Source: Thalassiosira profunda
Lineage: Eukaryota > Bacillariophyta > Thalassiosirophyceae > Thalassiosirales > Thalassiosiraceae
Reading direction: 5' to 3'
DNA length: 46,021 bases
Assembly: GCA_036939355.1 (NCBI GenBank)
Contig: JALLAP010000089.1
Coordinates: 1 to 46,021 of the forward strand
Shown here: positions 1 to 8,569 of the stretch, in pieces
Numbering within the stretch: position 1 is the stretch's first letter
How the letters are laid out: the number at the start of each line of letters is the position of its first letter
Made by a program: the position numbers and the translations under genes
The notes under the pieces: model-generated
Told to the model about the DNA's origin: nothing
Database searches by the model: none
What the model saw: only the letters and a program-made list of their open reading frames with translations

Positions 1-54
1 CTAACCCTAACCCTAACCCTAACCCTAACCCTAACCCTAACCCTAACCCTAACT
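1..54. repeat. Telomere repeat (CCCTAA)n
   Basis: About eight perfect copies of CCCTAA start at base 1 and stop at an abrupt edge (AACTCTTTTT). The C-rich strand reading 5'->3' at the left edge is the orientation expected for the left end of a linear chromosome. TTAGGG-type telomeres are known in diatoms and many other eukaryotes. No internal copies were seen elsewhere in the window, so this is most likely a true end. Confidence 0.97.
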
Positions 55-430
55 CTTTTTCTCTCATCTCGCACTTTCATCTCACACTACTATCCATCAT
101 CTGTCATCTCACACTACCTTGTTCATCCTACCATCCCTAATCACAACTAAACTCGCTCAACTCAACTTGCTCAACTCAACTCAACCTGTACTATCTCACA
201 ATTCATCTCACCTCAACTCAACTCGCTCAACTCAACTCAACTCAACTCAACTCGCTCAGCTCAACTCAACTCAACCCAACTCAACCCAACTCAACTCAAC
301 CTAACCCAACTCAACCCAATTCACTGCACTCAATTTGCTCCACTCAATTCAACTAAACTCAACTCAATTCAACCCAACTTGCTCAACCCAACTTGTTCAA
401 CTCAACTTGCTCAACTAAACACTTGCTCTT
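55..430. repeat. Subtelomeric pentanucleotide repeat, CTCAA-type
   Basis: After a pyrimidine-rich stretch with repeated CATCTCACACTAC, bases about 140-420 are an imperfect tandem array of CTCAA with CTCGC, CCCAA and CTTGC variants. The open frames across it encode only low-complexity Asn/Ser/Thr/Leu/Gln peptides and are not genes. Such degenerate short repeats beside a telomere are typical subtelomeric filler. Confidence 0.85.
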
Positions 431-1567
431 ACCATCTCTTTCTCTCCTCTCTTGCTCGCATATTATGCTTGCATCTCTTGCTCTTCTCTCTTCCTTTCAT
501 TCATGCCTATGCCTCACATCTCACGCATATCTCCACGCTACATCTCTTATCTTGTGCTGCTCTCTCTTGTCTCTTACCTCCTCTTTTTCTTTTCTTCTCC
601 TACTACTCTCATTCATCTCCACATTTTGTGTCTGCAACTTTATTGCTACAAACACAAAACGATGAAATCTGTCATGCAAAGTTACTCTCTCACGCATCAC
701 TGCCTCTTCGCTGTTTGCCCATAACACGACCGCAATCACACTGCATTGCAAATCCCAAATGCAACAGCAAACGACTCGCCTGCGATTTTGTTATCACACA
801 TGCGCCTACTCACTGCTGTGTTCTTCAACCTCCCATCCTGTACCAAAATCGACTGCAAAATGCTGTTGCTACAAACCAAATGAATGTCACTTCCGCAACA
901 ACCTGCGTTTTTGACTCAACGTGTTTTGTTGCATGCGCTTTCTGCAGCTTCCTGCAACAGCTCTGCTACTCTGCCAACTACTCTGTTCTCGCCGACTACC
1001 GATTCATTTCAACAAAACGTTGCATTAGTTGCTTTGTACCTGCAACTTCAATCCTTTTTGTATTGTTTCTAATTCCGCCCCAAAATGATGTCAGCTGCCA
1101 CTGCGCTGCAACCCTATCTGTACGCCTTTTTGTTCTGTACTGTCCCAGCTATCAACCACCTATTTACTGCATGCAATTGCAACCTTGTGTGTTGCCGACT
1201 GCAATTCTCAACTCAACCTATCACAACTAAACTGCCACCCTATCTCGCCGACTGCAACCCGTCAATCTGCCGTTTTTCAGCTGCACTTCTCCCGTTTCAA
1301 CCATCTTCTGTGCTCACTGCTAGTGACTATCTCTGCCATTCTTCAGCCTTAAATCACACATTTTTAACCCTCCTGTGTTCACTGCAACCGGCTGCAACAC
1401 AACCCCAACCCAACTGCACCCCTGTCTCACCAACTGCAACTCGCCACCTCTGCCATTTTTTTCAGCCACACTTTGCCCGTTTTTAACCTCGGTGCGCACT
1501 GCCACCGACTTCAACCCAACCGCTACCATACCCAAAAGCAGAGACCATTCTTGGTTGCACAGCGACC
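431..1567. other. Subtelomeric gene-free stretch, pyrimidine- and TGCAAC-rich
   Basis: This stretch is CT-rich at its left side and then filled with scattered TGCAACC/CTGCAAC words. Long open frames exist on both strands because stop codons are rare in such composition, but the peptides are Ser/Leu/Thr/Cys-rich, lack recognisable domains and change frame freely. I see no gene. Confidence 0.6.
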
Positions 1568-1742
1568 CACTTCGGTCGCACACCCACCCACTTTACTTGC
1601 ACGGCGACTCAGCTCCGTTGCATGTTGCAATGCACCCCACTTCAATTGCACTGCAACCCACTTCGGTTGCACTGCAACCCACTTTGATTGCACATCAATC
1701 CACTTCGGTTGCACAGCAAGGCATCTTGCCTGCACTGCAACC
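1568..1742. repeat. 21-bp minisatellite array
   Basis: About eight units of 21 bp with consensus near CACTTCGGTTGCACTGCAAC plus C run in tandem; the last five (1638-1742) are exactly 21 bp apart and one earlier unit is about 27 bp. The unit length is a multiple of three, so frames on both strands stay open and create repetitive His/Phe/Cys/Thr peptides. It is the end of the subtelomeric repeat zone. Confidence 0.75.
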
Positions 1743-2179
1743 CATTGCATCCACGCAAAAAGCTAGCCACGGCCACAGAAAAATGCGGTGCTAAAAGTTA
1801 AGACCACAAGTACTAGCAATGGCTACTGGGAAGTTCGTTTACATCGGGATTGGGGTGGAGAGGTGTTGCAACTTTTTGCATTAGATGTGGCGAAAAACTG
1901 GCTGCTCCCGCTCAGATCACGAGCACGTCCTATCCCACCGAGGTGGCAAGAGTGGCAGCGCTGCAATATTACTGAGCTGCTGAACCACTGACCAGCCCGC
2001 AAAACACCCCACAGGGTGGCAGCTCATTCTCTTGCTAGGAGAAGCCTCCGATCTGGAGAGAAGATTCGCAATTACAATGGACCATGTTAATGAGGCATCT
2101 TTGTCTTTTTTTGCACCAGGGAGCAGCCTTTGAGACCTTAGGATCAAAGACAAAGTAGTAAGTCCAAGATTCTCTTGAT

Positions 2180-2700
2180 AACTGCACCAAGTACCGCAAA
2201 TCGCACCGCGACGGCCACTGCCTGGAGTGCTACCGCCAAAACTGGGACGTTTGGCCTCCCCTTGAACACCTGTCCAGATCAGAGGCAGCGACCAATCGCG
2301 ATGGCCGGGGCCGAGAAGAATCGGGGGTGCATTCCGGCGGGGTGCAAGAAATACTGCATGAGCGGGTATTGCCTGGGGTGCTTTTGCGTGCGGGGGGAAC
2401 CTGGCCAGGGGGAGGGTGTTTGCGCCGGAGGGAGGGGTGCCGCCGCCCCTTCGCGACGATGGCGGCAAAATGGCACTGCTGCCGAGCTTGGACGCGGCCG
2501 CGGCGATGCCGGCATCCCCCCGGCCGTTCACTTCACGCTGCCCCTCCCGGCCCTCTCCTCCGCCGTGATCCCCGCCGTCACCGCCTCCCACCCAGACAAG
2601 CCCTCCAAGTACTGCTGCCACCCTGACTGTCCCAAACTCTGCCAGTCCAACTGCACGGCTACTGCCTCCTGCCTCACACATGTCAATTGTTGGATGGTAA
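2180..2700 (+). pseudogene. Decayed Cys-rich repeat protein fragment (three related motifs)
   Basis: Three short segments share a C-x3-GC/NC-x-K-Y/L-x-hydrophobic-x-C-x2-C pattern. The first (about 2185-2255) gives NCTKYRKSHRDGHCLECYRQ. The second (about 2318-2390) gives CIPAGCKKYCMSGYCLGC. The third (about 2604-2690) gives CCHPDCPKLCQSNC followed by CLTHVN. They lie in different reading frames and are separated by stops or GC-rich filler. This suggests a remnant of a small zinc-binding repeat protein, of a sort common in diatoms. No start, splice sites or continuous frame link them, so a working gene is unlikely. Family assignment is uncertain. Confidence 0.3.
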
Positions 2701-2789
2701 AGGCGCGCCAAAATTTTGTGCCAATATATCTACGTAGGAATCGTCCAATCTTTTCCCATCCTTTTTCGTCTTGGGAAAGCTAGTGGGTT

Positions 2790-3139
2790 ACGGTCTGTCG
2801 CCTCTCTCCGCAACACGGTGATCTGTCGTGCACCCGTATGGCACCATCGTCGGACCCTAGGCCCAATGTAAGGGCGCAAAATCATCATTGGGATGTCAAC
2901 CCTGAGGCAGCGTGCTTGAAATGAACAAAATCGGCCCGCTATGGGTCCGATCTGGCCTAAATTTCCCCATTTTGGAGGTGACAGACTATTTCTTTTTGCT
3001 TGTGAGCTTCAAAAACCGGAATTTCCGGTTTCAGTCGCATTGCGACCCCCGAGTCCCACAATGATACAAAAAATCGCGCAATGGAAGGGCGAGCAAACGA
3101 AGTGAGGAGGGAGCAAACGAAGTGAGGAGCGCGTCAGTG
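2790..3139. other. Gene-free stretch with a short direct repeat
   Basis: No coding signal is visible. It holds a near-palindrome (ACCGGAATTTCCGGTTT, about 3014-3032). A perfect 19-bp direct repeat, GAGCAAACGAAGTGAGGAG, occurs at 3091-3109 and 3111-3129, one base apart, immediately before the zinc-finger relic. Confidence 0.5.
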
Positions 3140-4310
3140 ATGGCTGCAGACAACCCCGCGGCGGGGGAGGCGAACCTCAGGCCGCAGCCTCAGCGAAAGT
3201 GCGGGATGCCATCCTGGCCGCGGCCGCCCGGGGAGGCGACAGAGGAGAGCGGAGGGGGCAATCGCAAGCTGCGGCGTTCGATGCCGACGGGAACAAAAGC
3301 AGCAAGGCCGCGCCGCCTCCGAGCGAGAACACCACCGTGTTCGTGTCGCTCAAGCAGGAGGAGCTTATGACAAAGGCCGAGGAGAAAAAGGACGACAACG
3401 ACGCCCCACCGCATGACCTCTCCCAGCTCAACTTTTCCATCGCCGCCGCCCCCTCCCGCAAGCCCAACGGCGCCACGCACTGCTGGGCCTTCGAGAAGGA
3501 CGGCAGCGTGCACGATAAAATGGCCTCGGCAAGGTGGAAACGTGGCAATGCGCCCCGTGCCACAAGACAATGACGGAGTACCAAACCCGCTGCGGCAAGT
3601 GCCACGGATGGCGGAGTGGGAGCCAGATCAAGGCCATGACGACCGTCGCCCAGCAAGAAGGGACTGCTGGGCGACGGGCAGACGGTGGTGGGGCAAAGCC
3701 CAAGACGATGGACGATGGACGGCGACAGGTGGTCTGACGCGAACGCAGGGCGGGATGGTCACGCCGTGGGAGTGCGGCCGCTGCGGCGTGGCCAACACGG
3801 ACCGAAATAAGCGATGCGGGGGCTGCCTCGCCTTTCGGGGCGTGGGCGGCAGCAGGACGCGCGGCAAGCCCAAAGCCACGACGGCTGCAGGACTCCGCGG
3901 CAACAATGGCGTGGGAAGCATCGGGACGTATGACCCATCGACCTTTCTGTCCGTGGAGACGGGTACTCACGCCTGGAATTGCGAGAGGTGCGATTTCGCC
4001 TCGAATGTTGCGGGTGTGGAGCACGGCGGGCGAATTACGAGTGGCACAAGCGGCAGAAGCTGATGGGCCTGCCTCGGGAGAGGGGCGAGGAGGAAGGCAG
4101 CATGGGTAGGGATGTCGATGCGGCGAAAACGAATTCGTGGGGGGAGATGGAGGCCACACCGCCAAGCCTCCAACACGACATCTCCGTCCGGCGACGAGCC
4201 GTTCCACTATTACGGAAGCTGCGCCGAGTCCGCGGCCTACGACTTCAACCAGGCGTACTATCGGAACTGCCGATATTCCTACCTCAACGAGGGGTGGGGC
4301 AGAAGGGGGG
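3140..4310 (+). pseudogene. RanBP2-type zinc-finger protein relic, multiple frameshifts
   Basis: Three RanBP2-type fingers follow one another in three different frames. Finger 1 (about 3537-3610) reads WQCAPC..M..RCGKC. Finger 2 (about 3767-3830) matches the full pattern W-x-C-x2-C-x3-N-x6-C-x2-C (WECGRC, N, RCGGC). Finger 3 begins WNCERC near 3975 and finishes in another frame as ECCGCGARRANYEWHKRQK. An Ala/Lys/Glu-rich N-terminal region (from about 3140) and an aromatic tail (HYYGSCAESAAYDFNQAYY, about 4202-4260) are also recognisable. Joining them needs about four single-base shifts (near 3532, 3735, 4000 and 4105-4190), none with a convincing GT-AG intron. RanBP2 fingers bind RNA or proteins. 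Its 3' end faces the disrupted Sel1-MYND copy, about 70 bp away. Sequencing error cannot be excluded, but four errors in 1 kb is less likely than decay. Confidence 0.5.
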
Positions 4311-4380
4311 AGCTGTGGCGACGGGGACGGCAGAGTTTAACGGACAGCTATTTGCATTACTCCTCTGTCAGTTGGTCGAC

Positions 4381-5436
4381 CTATTTCCATTTAACGCAAC
4401 ACTGCTTGTGTCCCCTCTCCTCCGCATTCCAGTGCTGGACCTGGCAGTCCTTGCTGCAATACCACGCCGCGCGGCACCTCGAGCAACGGAGGGATTTATC
4501 CCCCGGGGGCGCTTCCTCTGCACACCAGAAACACATGCTGCTTGCCACCTCCTCAATCCCTTTCAAGTGAGAGATCGCAGTTTCATCTCCCTTTTTGGAA
4601 GCTCGTCAAAGCCAATGCATTCCTTTTGTGAAATTGGGGTTGTCTAGTGCCGTCCGGTTTGGATAAGGACAGCACATGCAAGTCCCCAACAGGCCCATTG
4701 ACTTTGTGTGGCCTCTCTCCGCAGCTGGTGACACCACCCGAATCGCCTCTTCTGTTGATTTTTTGAGGCCGCAGTTGCCATAATAATAAGCCACCCCCAG
4801 GTTGCAGCATGCGGTATCACATCCTTTGGATGCCGAACCCCTCATATATCGTAGGTACTCGGCATCATTTCCCTCGTCTTTCAACATGTTTGCATGGTTG
4901 CATTCGGCCATTGCATGACCCTGTTCGATTGCGGCGAGATACCACCGCCTTGCTTCTGCAACCGATTTTGGCAGACCATCCTTGCCCTCTTGATACGCAA
5001 TTCCAATATTATATTGGCAATTGGGATCTCCCCTTTCTGCCCCGAGCCTCCATATTTCCATTCCCCTTTCCACGTCCATCTCCACGCCCCCTTCCCTCTC
5101 AACGAAACATATCCCTAGCTTGCTGTACAAATTCAGTGGCAGCTGGCCTTTCTCAAATTTCTCCATCATCGCCCTCCCATAGTCATCAGGTGTTCGGTCT
5201 CGGCAGAAGGGGCAACAGTTGGCGAGCTGTTCTTCCTCCCTTCCGAACGAGCCTTCAGCGATCGCCCTATGCACAACAGCGTCCCGATTATTCTTGCAGC
5301 CGATGCACATGTACTTTCCGCAACAGTGGGTCCCCACCAGACGCTTCGCGTCCCAAAAGGGCGGGAGGGGCTCGAGGCAAAGAGGGCAGTCGTCCTCCAG
5401 ATTGCCGCCTCGGCCGGCAGCCTCCGCTTCCGACAT
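4381..5436 (-). pseudogene. RING-like/Sel1/MYND family copy with in-frame TGA (copy A)
   Basis: The layout matches the intact copies: MSEAEAAG start (ATG at 5434-5436), CPLCLEPLPPFWD RING-like opening, ICxxC-type second pair (CCGKYMCIGC), CPFCR closing pair, Sel1 repeats (GDPNCQY, AEARRWYLAAIEQGHA and so on), then a C-terminal MYND finger (CFWC, RCSRCRAAWYCSKDCQ, HW, GHKQCC). After MHWL at 4606-4608 the codon is TGA where other copies have CGA or similar for Arg; a single C-to-T change explains it. The frame continues intact to the true stop at 4381. A truncated protein would lose the MYND. The upstream frame stays open for 92 more codons, including a hydrophobic run, but MSE is the start shared by all copies. 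It is tail-to-tail with the RanBP2 relic and head-to-head with the 5845 gene. Confidence 0.85.
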
Positions 5437-5775
5437 GATGGGCGAGGTGGTGCACGTGCCTGCTTTTGTTGGGCCACTGCAATACACCCTTTGCAACAGC
5501 TGCCGAATTAAAAGTAACGCGGCAGCCAAATTGACGGCGAGCAGGAGTGAAACGCAGGGCCGCCAGAGAACGCTCGGGGCGCGGGTTTGCTGGAGATCGC
5601 CCCCAGGTTGACGCCTCAGTTCACCGCCGCTTCCGGCTGCAGGGTTGTCGAGGTGGCAGCCCTGCGAAAATGACGGATTGAGCTCTGTCGTGAATGACGA
5701 CAACGCATACAAATCTATTTACTTGATTTGTAGAATTATTGATTAATTATTAGTGTATTTAGTTAGCGCTAAACT
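5437..5775 (-). repeat. Conserved upstream block of copy A (homologous to 11664-11990)
   Basis: Read on the minus strand, this block aligns almost end to end with the plus-strand leader of copy D. Shared landmarks in the same order are GCTAACTAAATACACTAAT, ATTCACxACAGA, CTCAATCC, CATTTTCGCAGGGCT, GCTCGCCGTCAATTTGGCTG and AATTCGGCAGC. It ends with GGTGCACGTGCC (5449-5460) just before the ATG. It is therefore a duplicated promoter/5'UTR module, and also the divergent promoter region towards the 5845 gene. Confidence 0.75.
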
Positions 5776-5844
5776 GAGAGGGGGAGGCAAAGGGAAAAAC
5801 GCACAGGAAGAGCGAGCAGGAGCGAGCCCGAACGAAGCGCCGAC

Positions 5845-7125
5845 ATGTCAATTTGCGGCGCGCCGCTCGTTGGTGCCGTCGACGAGGGCAGCGCGGGCTG
5901 CGGCCGATTTCGCGACCAGGCGGAGGCGGCCGGGTGCGGCAAGCGTCAGAGGACGTCTCCCTCCGGAGGCGATCAACACCTCAATATCCTCGCCCACCTG
6001 CCCGAACTGGCGCTCACGCACGCCGCGTCGTACTTGCCGCGGCCGTCGCGGGCCCTCCTCGCCGTGGCGATGGCCGCCCCGTCGCAATCGTGGCAGCAAT
6101 ATTATTCCGAGGGGACGCCGCGGACATTATCGGCGGCGGGGAGGGCCGTCCTGGGCAATGGGCGATGGGAGGAGCTCGATTTCGAGGAGGTGGAGAAGGA
6201 GCTGGCATCGAAATTGACGGACGACGACGTGGCGGCGATGCTGATCTGCATTGATGCGAAAACCAATCTGAGAAAGTTGAAGCTGTCGGGCTGCGTAAAC
6301 ATTTCAGGATCGGGATTGGAGCCGCTCCGGCAATCTGTCGTTTTGGAGCATGCGGATCTCAGTCTAGTGGGGCAGCACGAAAAACCAAACGTTCGCCCCT
6401 TGCCGATGCTGGAGGTGGGGGTCGTGTGCGACGTTCTGCAAAGCATTGTGCGTCTCGGGGGGAACAACTCTCTGAAACTTCTCACCCTCCCAAAGATGTG
6501 GAGCAACACGGAAACCCCCGCAATGTGGAGGGAAGGCACCGCCTTGAGGTCATTCATGGGGGAATACGCAGAGGTGTTTCGCAATCGCAATCCGCCCTGC
6601 TCCAACTGCAATGATCCTCTTATGGGGAACGGGGGAGACGCGTTTCTCATCTTCTGTCGTGTCAAGAGTGGAACTTGTGGTCAATGCGCAAGAGTCTTCT
6701 GTGAGAGCCCCCAATGTGCACCCACTTTCTGTGGTATCTGCGAAAAGCGATACTGCGCGCAGTGTATCTCGGAACATTGCCGTGTATGTGGAGCGTGCAT
6801 TGAATGCGTGAAAACTATCGACGAGGACCTGTCCAAGTGCGATTGCGGTAGTGACCTCTGCAAAATGTGCTACAACGTCTGCACACAATGCAACCGGAAG
6901 GGCTGCCGCGAATGCGCCAATATTTTGTTCGTGTGCGAACATGGGCGGTGTGGAAATGCGATCTGCCAAGACTGCGCCGAGGGTGGTTTCAGACTGCGCC
7001 GAGGAGGTGTTGTATTGTGCCGTGAGTGCACACACGCTTATTGCCGCGATTGTCGATTATTTCGGTGCAGCCCTGGCTCGGGGCTTGCGCCTTGCCGAGG
7101 GTGTGCAGCGATCGATTCGCAATGA
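5845..7125 (+). CDS. F-box-like/LRR protein with Cys-rich C-terminal domain
   Basis: This is a single 426-residue frame. Residues about 48-75 (LPELALTHAASYLPRPSRAL) look like an F-box-like motif. One or two leucine-rich segments follow (LRKLKLSGCVNISGSGLEPL near 155-175, then LKLLTLPKMW). From about residue 250 the protein is very Cys-rich, with many C-x2-C pairs (CSNC, CGQC, CGIC, CAQC, CRVCGAC, CKMC, CTQC, CRDC), probably binding several zinc ions. The combination suggests a substrate-recognition subunit of an SCF-type ubiquitin ligase, but that is inference. The ATG lies right after the divergent promoter shared with copy A, and the 3' end is 167 bp tail-to-tail from the next gene. No intron is needed. 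I recognise this architecture as common in diatoms but cannot name an orthologue. Confidence 0.7.
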   Translation: MSICGAPLVGAVDEGSAGCGRFRDQAEAAGCGKRQRTSPSGGDQHLNILAHLPELALTHAASYLPRPSRALLAVAMAAPSQSWQQYYSEGTPRTLSAAGRAVLGNGRWEELDFEEVEKELASKLTDDDVAAMLICIDAKTNLRKLKLSGCVNISGSGLEPLRQSVVLEHADLSLVGQHEKPNVRPLPMLEVGVVCDVLQSIVRLGGNNSLKLLTLPKMWSNTETPAMWREGTALRSFMGEYAEVFRNRNPPCSNCNDPLMGNGGDAFLIFCRVKSGTCGQCARVFCESPQCAPTFCGICEKRYCAQCISEHCRVCGACIECVKTIDEDLSKCDCGSDLCKMCYNVCTQCNRKGCRECANILFVCEHGRCGNAICQDCAEGGFRLRRGGVVLCRECTHAYCRDCRLFRCSPGSGLAPCRGCAAIDSQ

Positions 7126-7292
7126 ATGAATGAAAGGCAAGCTGAGCCTCTAGAGACCATGCGTCATCTCTCGTGGGGTTGCAGCATAGGGCTCGTTCAT
7201 TTTGCAGGGTTGAACGCAAAAGTCTACGAGTTACTGTATTGAATGAAAATGATATCGTAACAGCTTACAGCACGGCAGCGTATGGTAAATAC

Positions 7293-8276
7293 TCAAGCAT
7301 CGTAACCATATGCGCGCATCGCGGAGGCATATCCCTCCCTCGTTTCACTCCTCGTCTCCTCTCGGTGCGTCTGGTAGGCGCGCAAGGCCATTGCATATTC
7401 CTCTTTCGCCACCTGGCCGTTCATGTACAATTTCTTCACCACCTCCAAAGAATTCTGGGAGCCGCTCTTCACCCCGATCATACAATGTCTCATTGCCCGC
7501 TCGGTGTCGCCCAACGCTGCCTCGATCCCACCAAGCATACCCCTTGCAGCAGCAAACCCACCCATTGCTGCAAGCTCCCAGTAAAGCACGCCTTTTTCCT
7601 CGTCCACTTCCACTCCTTGTCCGTAAAAATATGCATTTGCAGCAGAGTGATAGCCGGCGGCGCATCCAAGCTCGCCAGCCCTGAGGTGCATCTCGAGTGC
7701 CTTCGTTTGACTTGTCGGCAAACCATACGTTCCGTTTGCATATGCAAATGCCATACGACGGAAAGCTTTGCCGTCTCCCATTTTCATCCACCGTTTCAAC
7801 CTCTCCAACCTCTCCCCGTCGGGACAACAGACGGGCTCCCTACAGAAGGGGCAGGCGTCTCCTTCCACATCCCCCTTCCGTTCCAACGTTGCGACCGTCA
7901 TTCCGAACGTGCAGCCGTCGCATACCACTTGGCCGCAGCAGTCTTGATACGACGTGAGCTGCTCCTCGGGCATCGGAAGAAAACACAGCGGGCACTCCTC
8001 CCTCTCCGGCTCTCGGAACAATACCTCATCGGGGATTCGGCGTTCTGCGTCCGCGGCAAAAAGCATCCAGTCCCGCTCCTTGGCCTCGTCAGGTGCCGGG
8101 CCCGTCGCCTCCTGGGACGGCCTGTCCTCGCCGACGTCGCTCAGGGCCCCGGCTGCGGCCGGGGGAGGGGGCGCCGAGGGGCAGGGGCTGAGAGAGGCGG
8201 GCGGCCTTCGGGCCCGCACGATTCTACGCCTCTGAGGCCCGCCGCCGCAATTGCCGCTGCCAGGCGTATCGCTCAT
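7293..8276 (-). CDS. Divergent RING-like/Sel1-repeat protein without MYND (copy B)
   Basis: The protein has 327 residues. An Ala/Pro-rich N-terminus leads to a RING-like module (ECPLCFLPMP, QDCCGQVVCDGC, DACPFCREP; about residues 105-165) and then Sel1 repeats (FRRMAFAYANGTYGLPTSQ, KALEMHLRAGELGCAAGYH, ANAYFYGQGVEVDEEKG, YWELAAMGGFAAARGMLG). The C-terminus is a charged tail instead of a MYND finger. The RING lacks the canonical His ligand (CCGQ in place of CGH), as in the other copies. This RING-Sel1 form is a large family in diatoms; Sel1 repeats usually scaffold protein complexes, and RING domains usually recruit ubiquitin E2s. Start ATG is at 8274-8276; the ORF is intact and intronless. 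It is head-to-head with the 8570 gene across 293 bp, where GTGCAC words recur (8450-8503). Confidence 0.8.
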   Translation of the reverse strand: MSDTPGSGNCGGGPQRRRIVRARRPPASLSPCPSAPPPPAAAGALSDVGEDRPSQEATGPAPDEAKERDWMLFAADAERRIPDEVLFREPEREECPLCFLPMPEEQLTSYQDCCGQVVCDGCTFGMTVATLERKGDVEGDACPFCREPVCCPDGERLERLKRWMKMGDGKAFRRMAFAYANGTYGLPTSQTKALEMHLRAGELGCAAGYHSAANAYFYGQGVEVDEEKGVLYWELAAMGGFAAARGMLGGIEAALGDTERAMRHCMIGVKSGSQNSLEVVKKLYMNGQVAKEEYAMALRAYQTHREETRSETREGYASAMRAYGYDA

Positions 8277-8569
8277 CGAATAATTTGCTCTTCGTCGCCT
8301 CCGGCAATGGAGATGGAATGGTGCAGAGAGGAGCGACCAGTGGGAGCGAGAGGGAGGGGGTTGCCAGATTGCACCGGGAGTGAAAAGATATTATCGAATC
8401 GTATCCGCACTTCGCGCCAAAAATATCTAGAGTTTTTCTATCAAGTGCACATAAAAAGTGCATCCCCTAATATTTTAGTGCACGTCTTGTGCACTTGTCT
8501 TCCTACCTGTGCTTGTCATTTATTTCTCACGCGGGTGCACCACATCTCAGTGCTTTGCAATTGACGACG

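Noticed and set aside
119..1794. Long open frames in the subtelomere, up to 283 residues
   Set aside because: They follow the repeat periodicity or skewed composition, overlap in several frames and encode only low-complexity peptides without domains or plausible starts.
4368..5611. Plus-strand frames antisense to the family copies, such as those with YHAARHLEHR-type peptides
   Set aside because: They recur opposite every MYND region because the sense sequence is conserved and stop-poor in that frame; they are shadows of the real genes.
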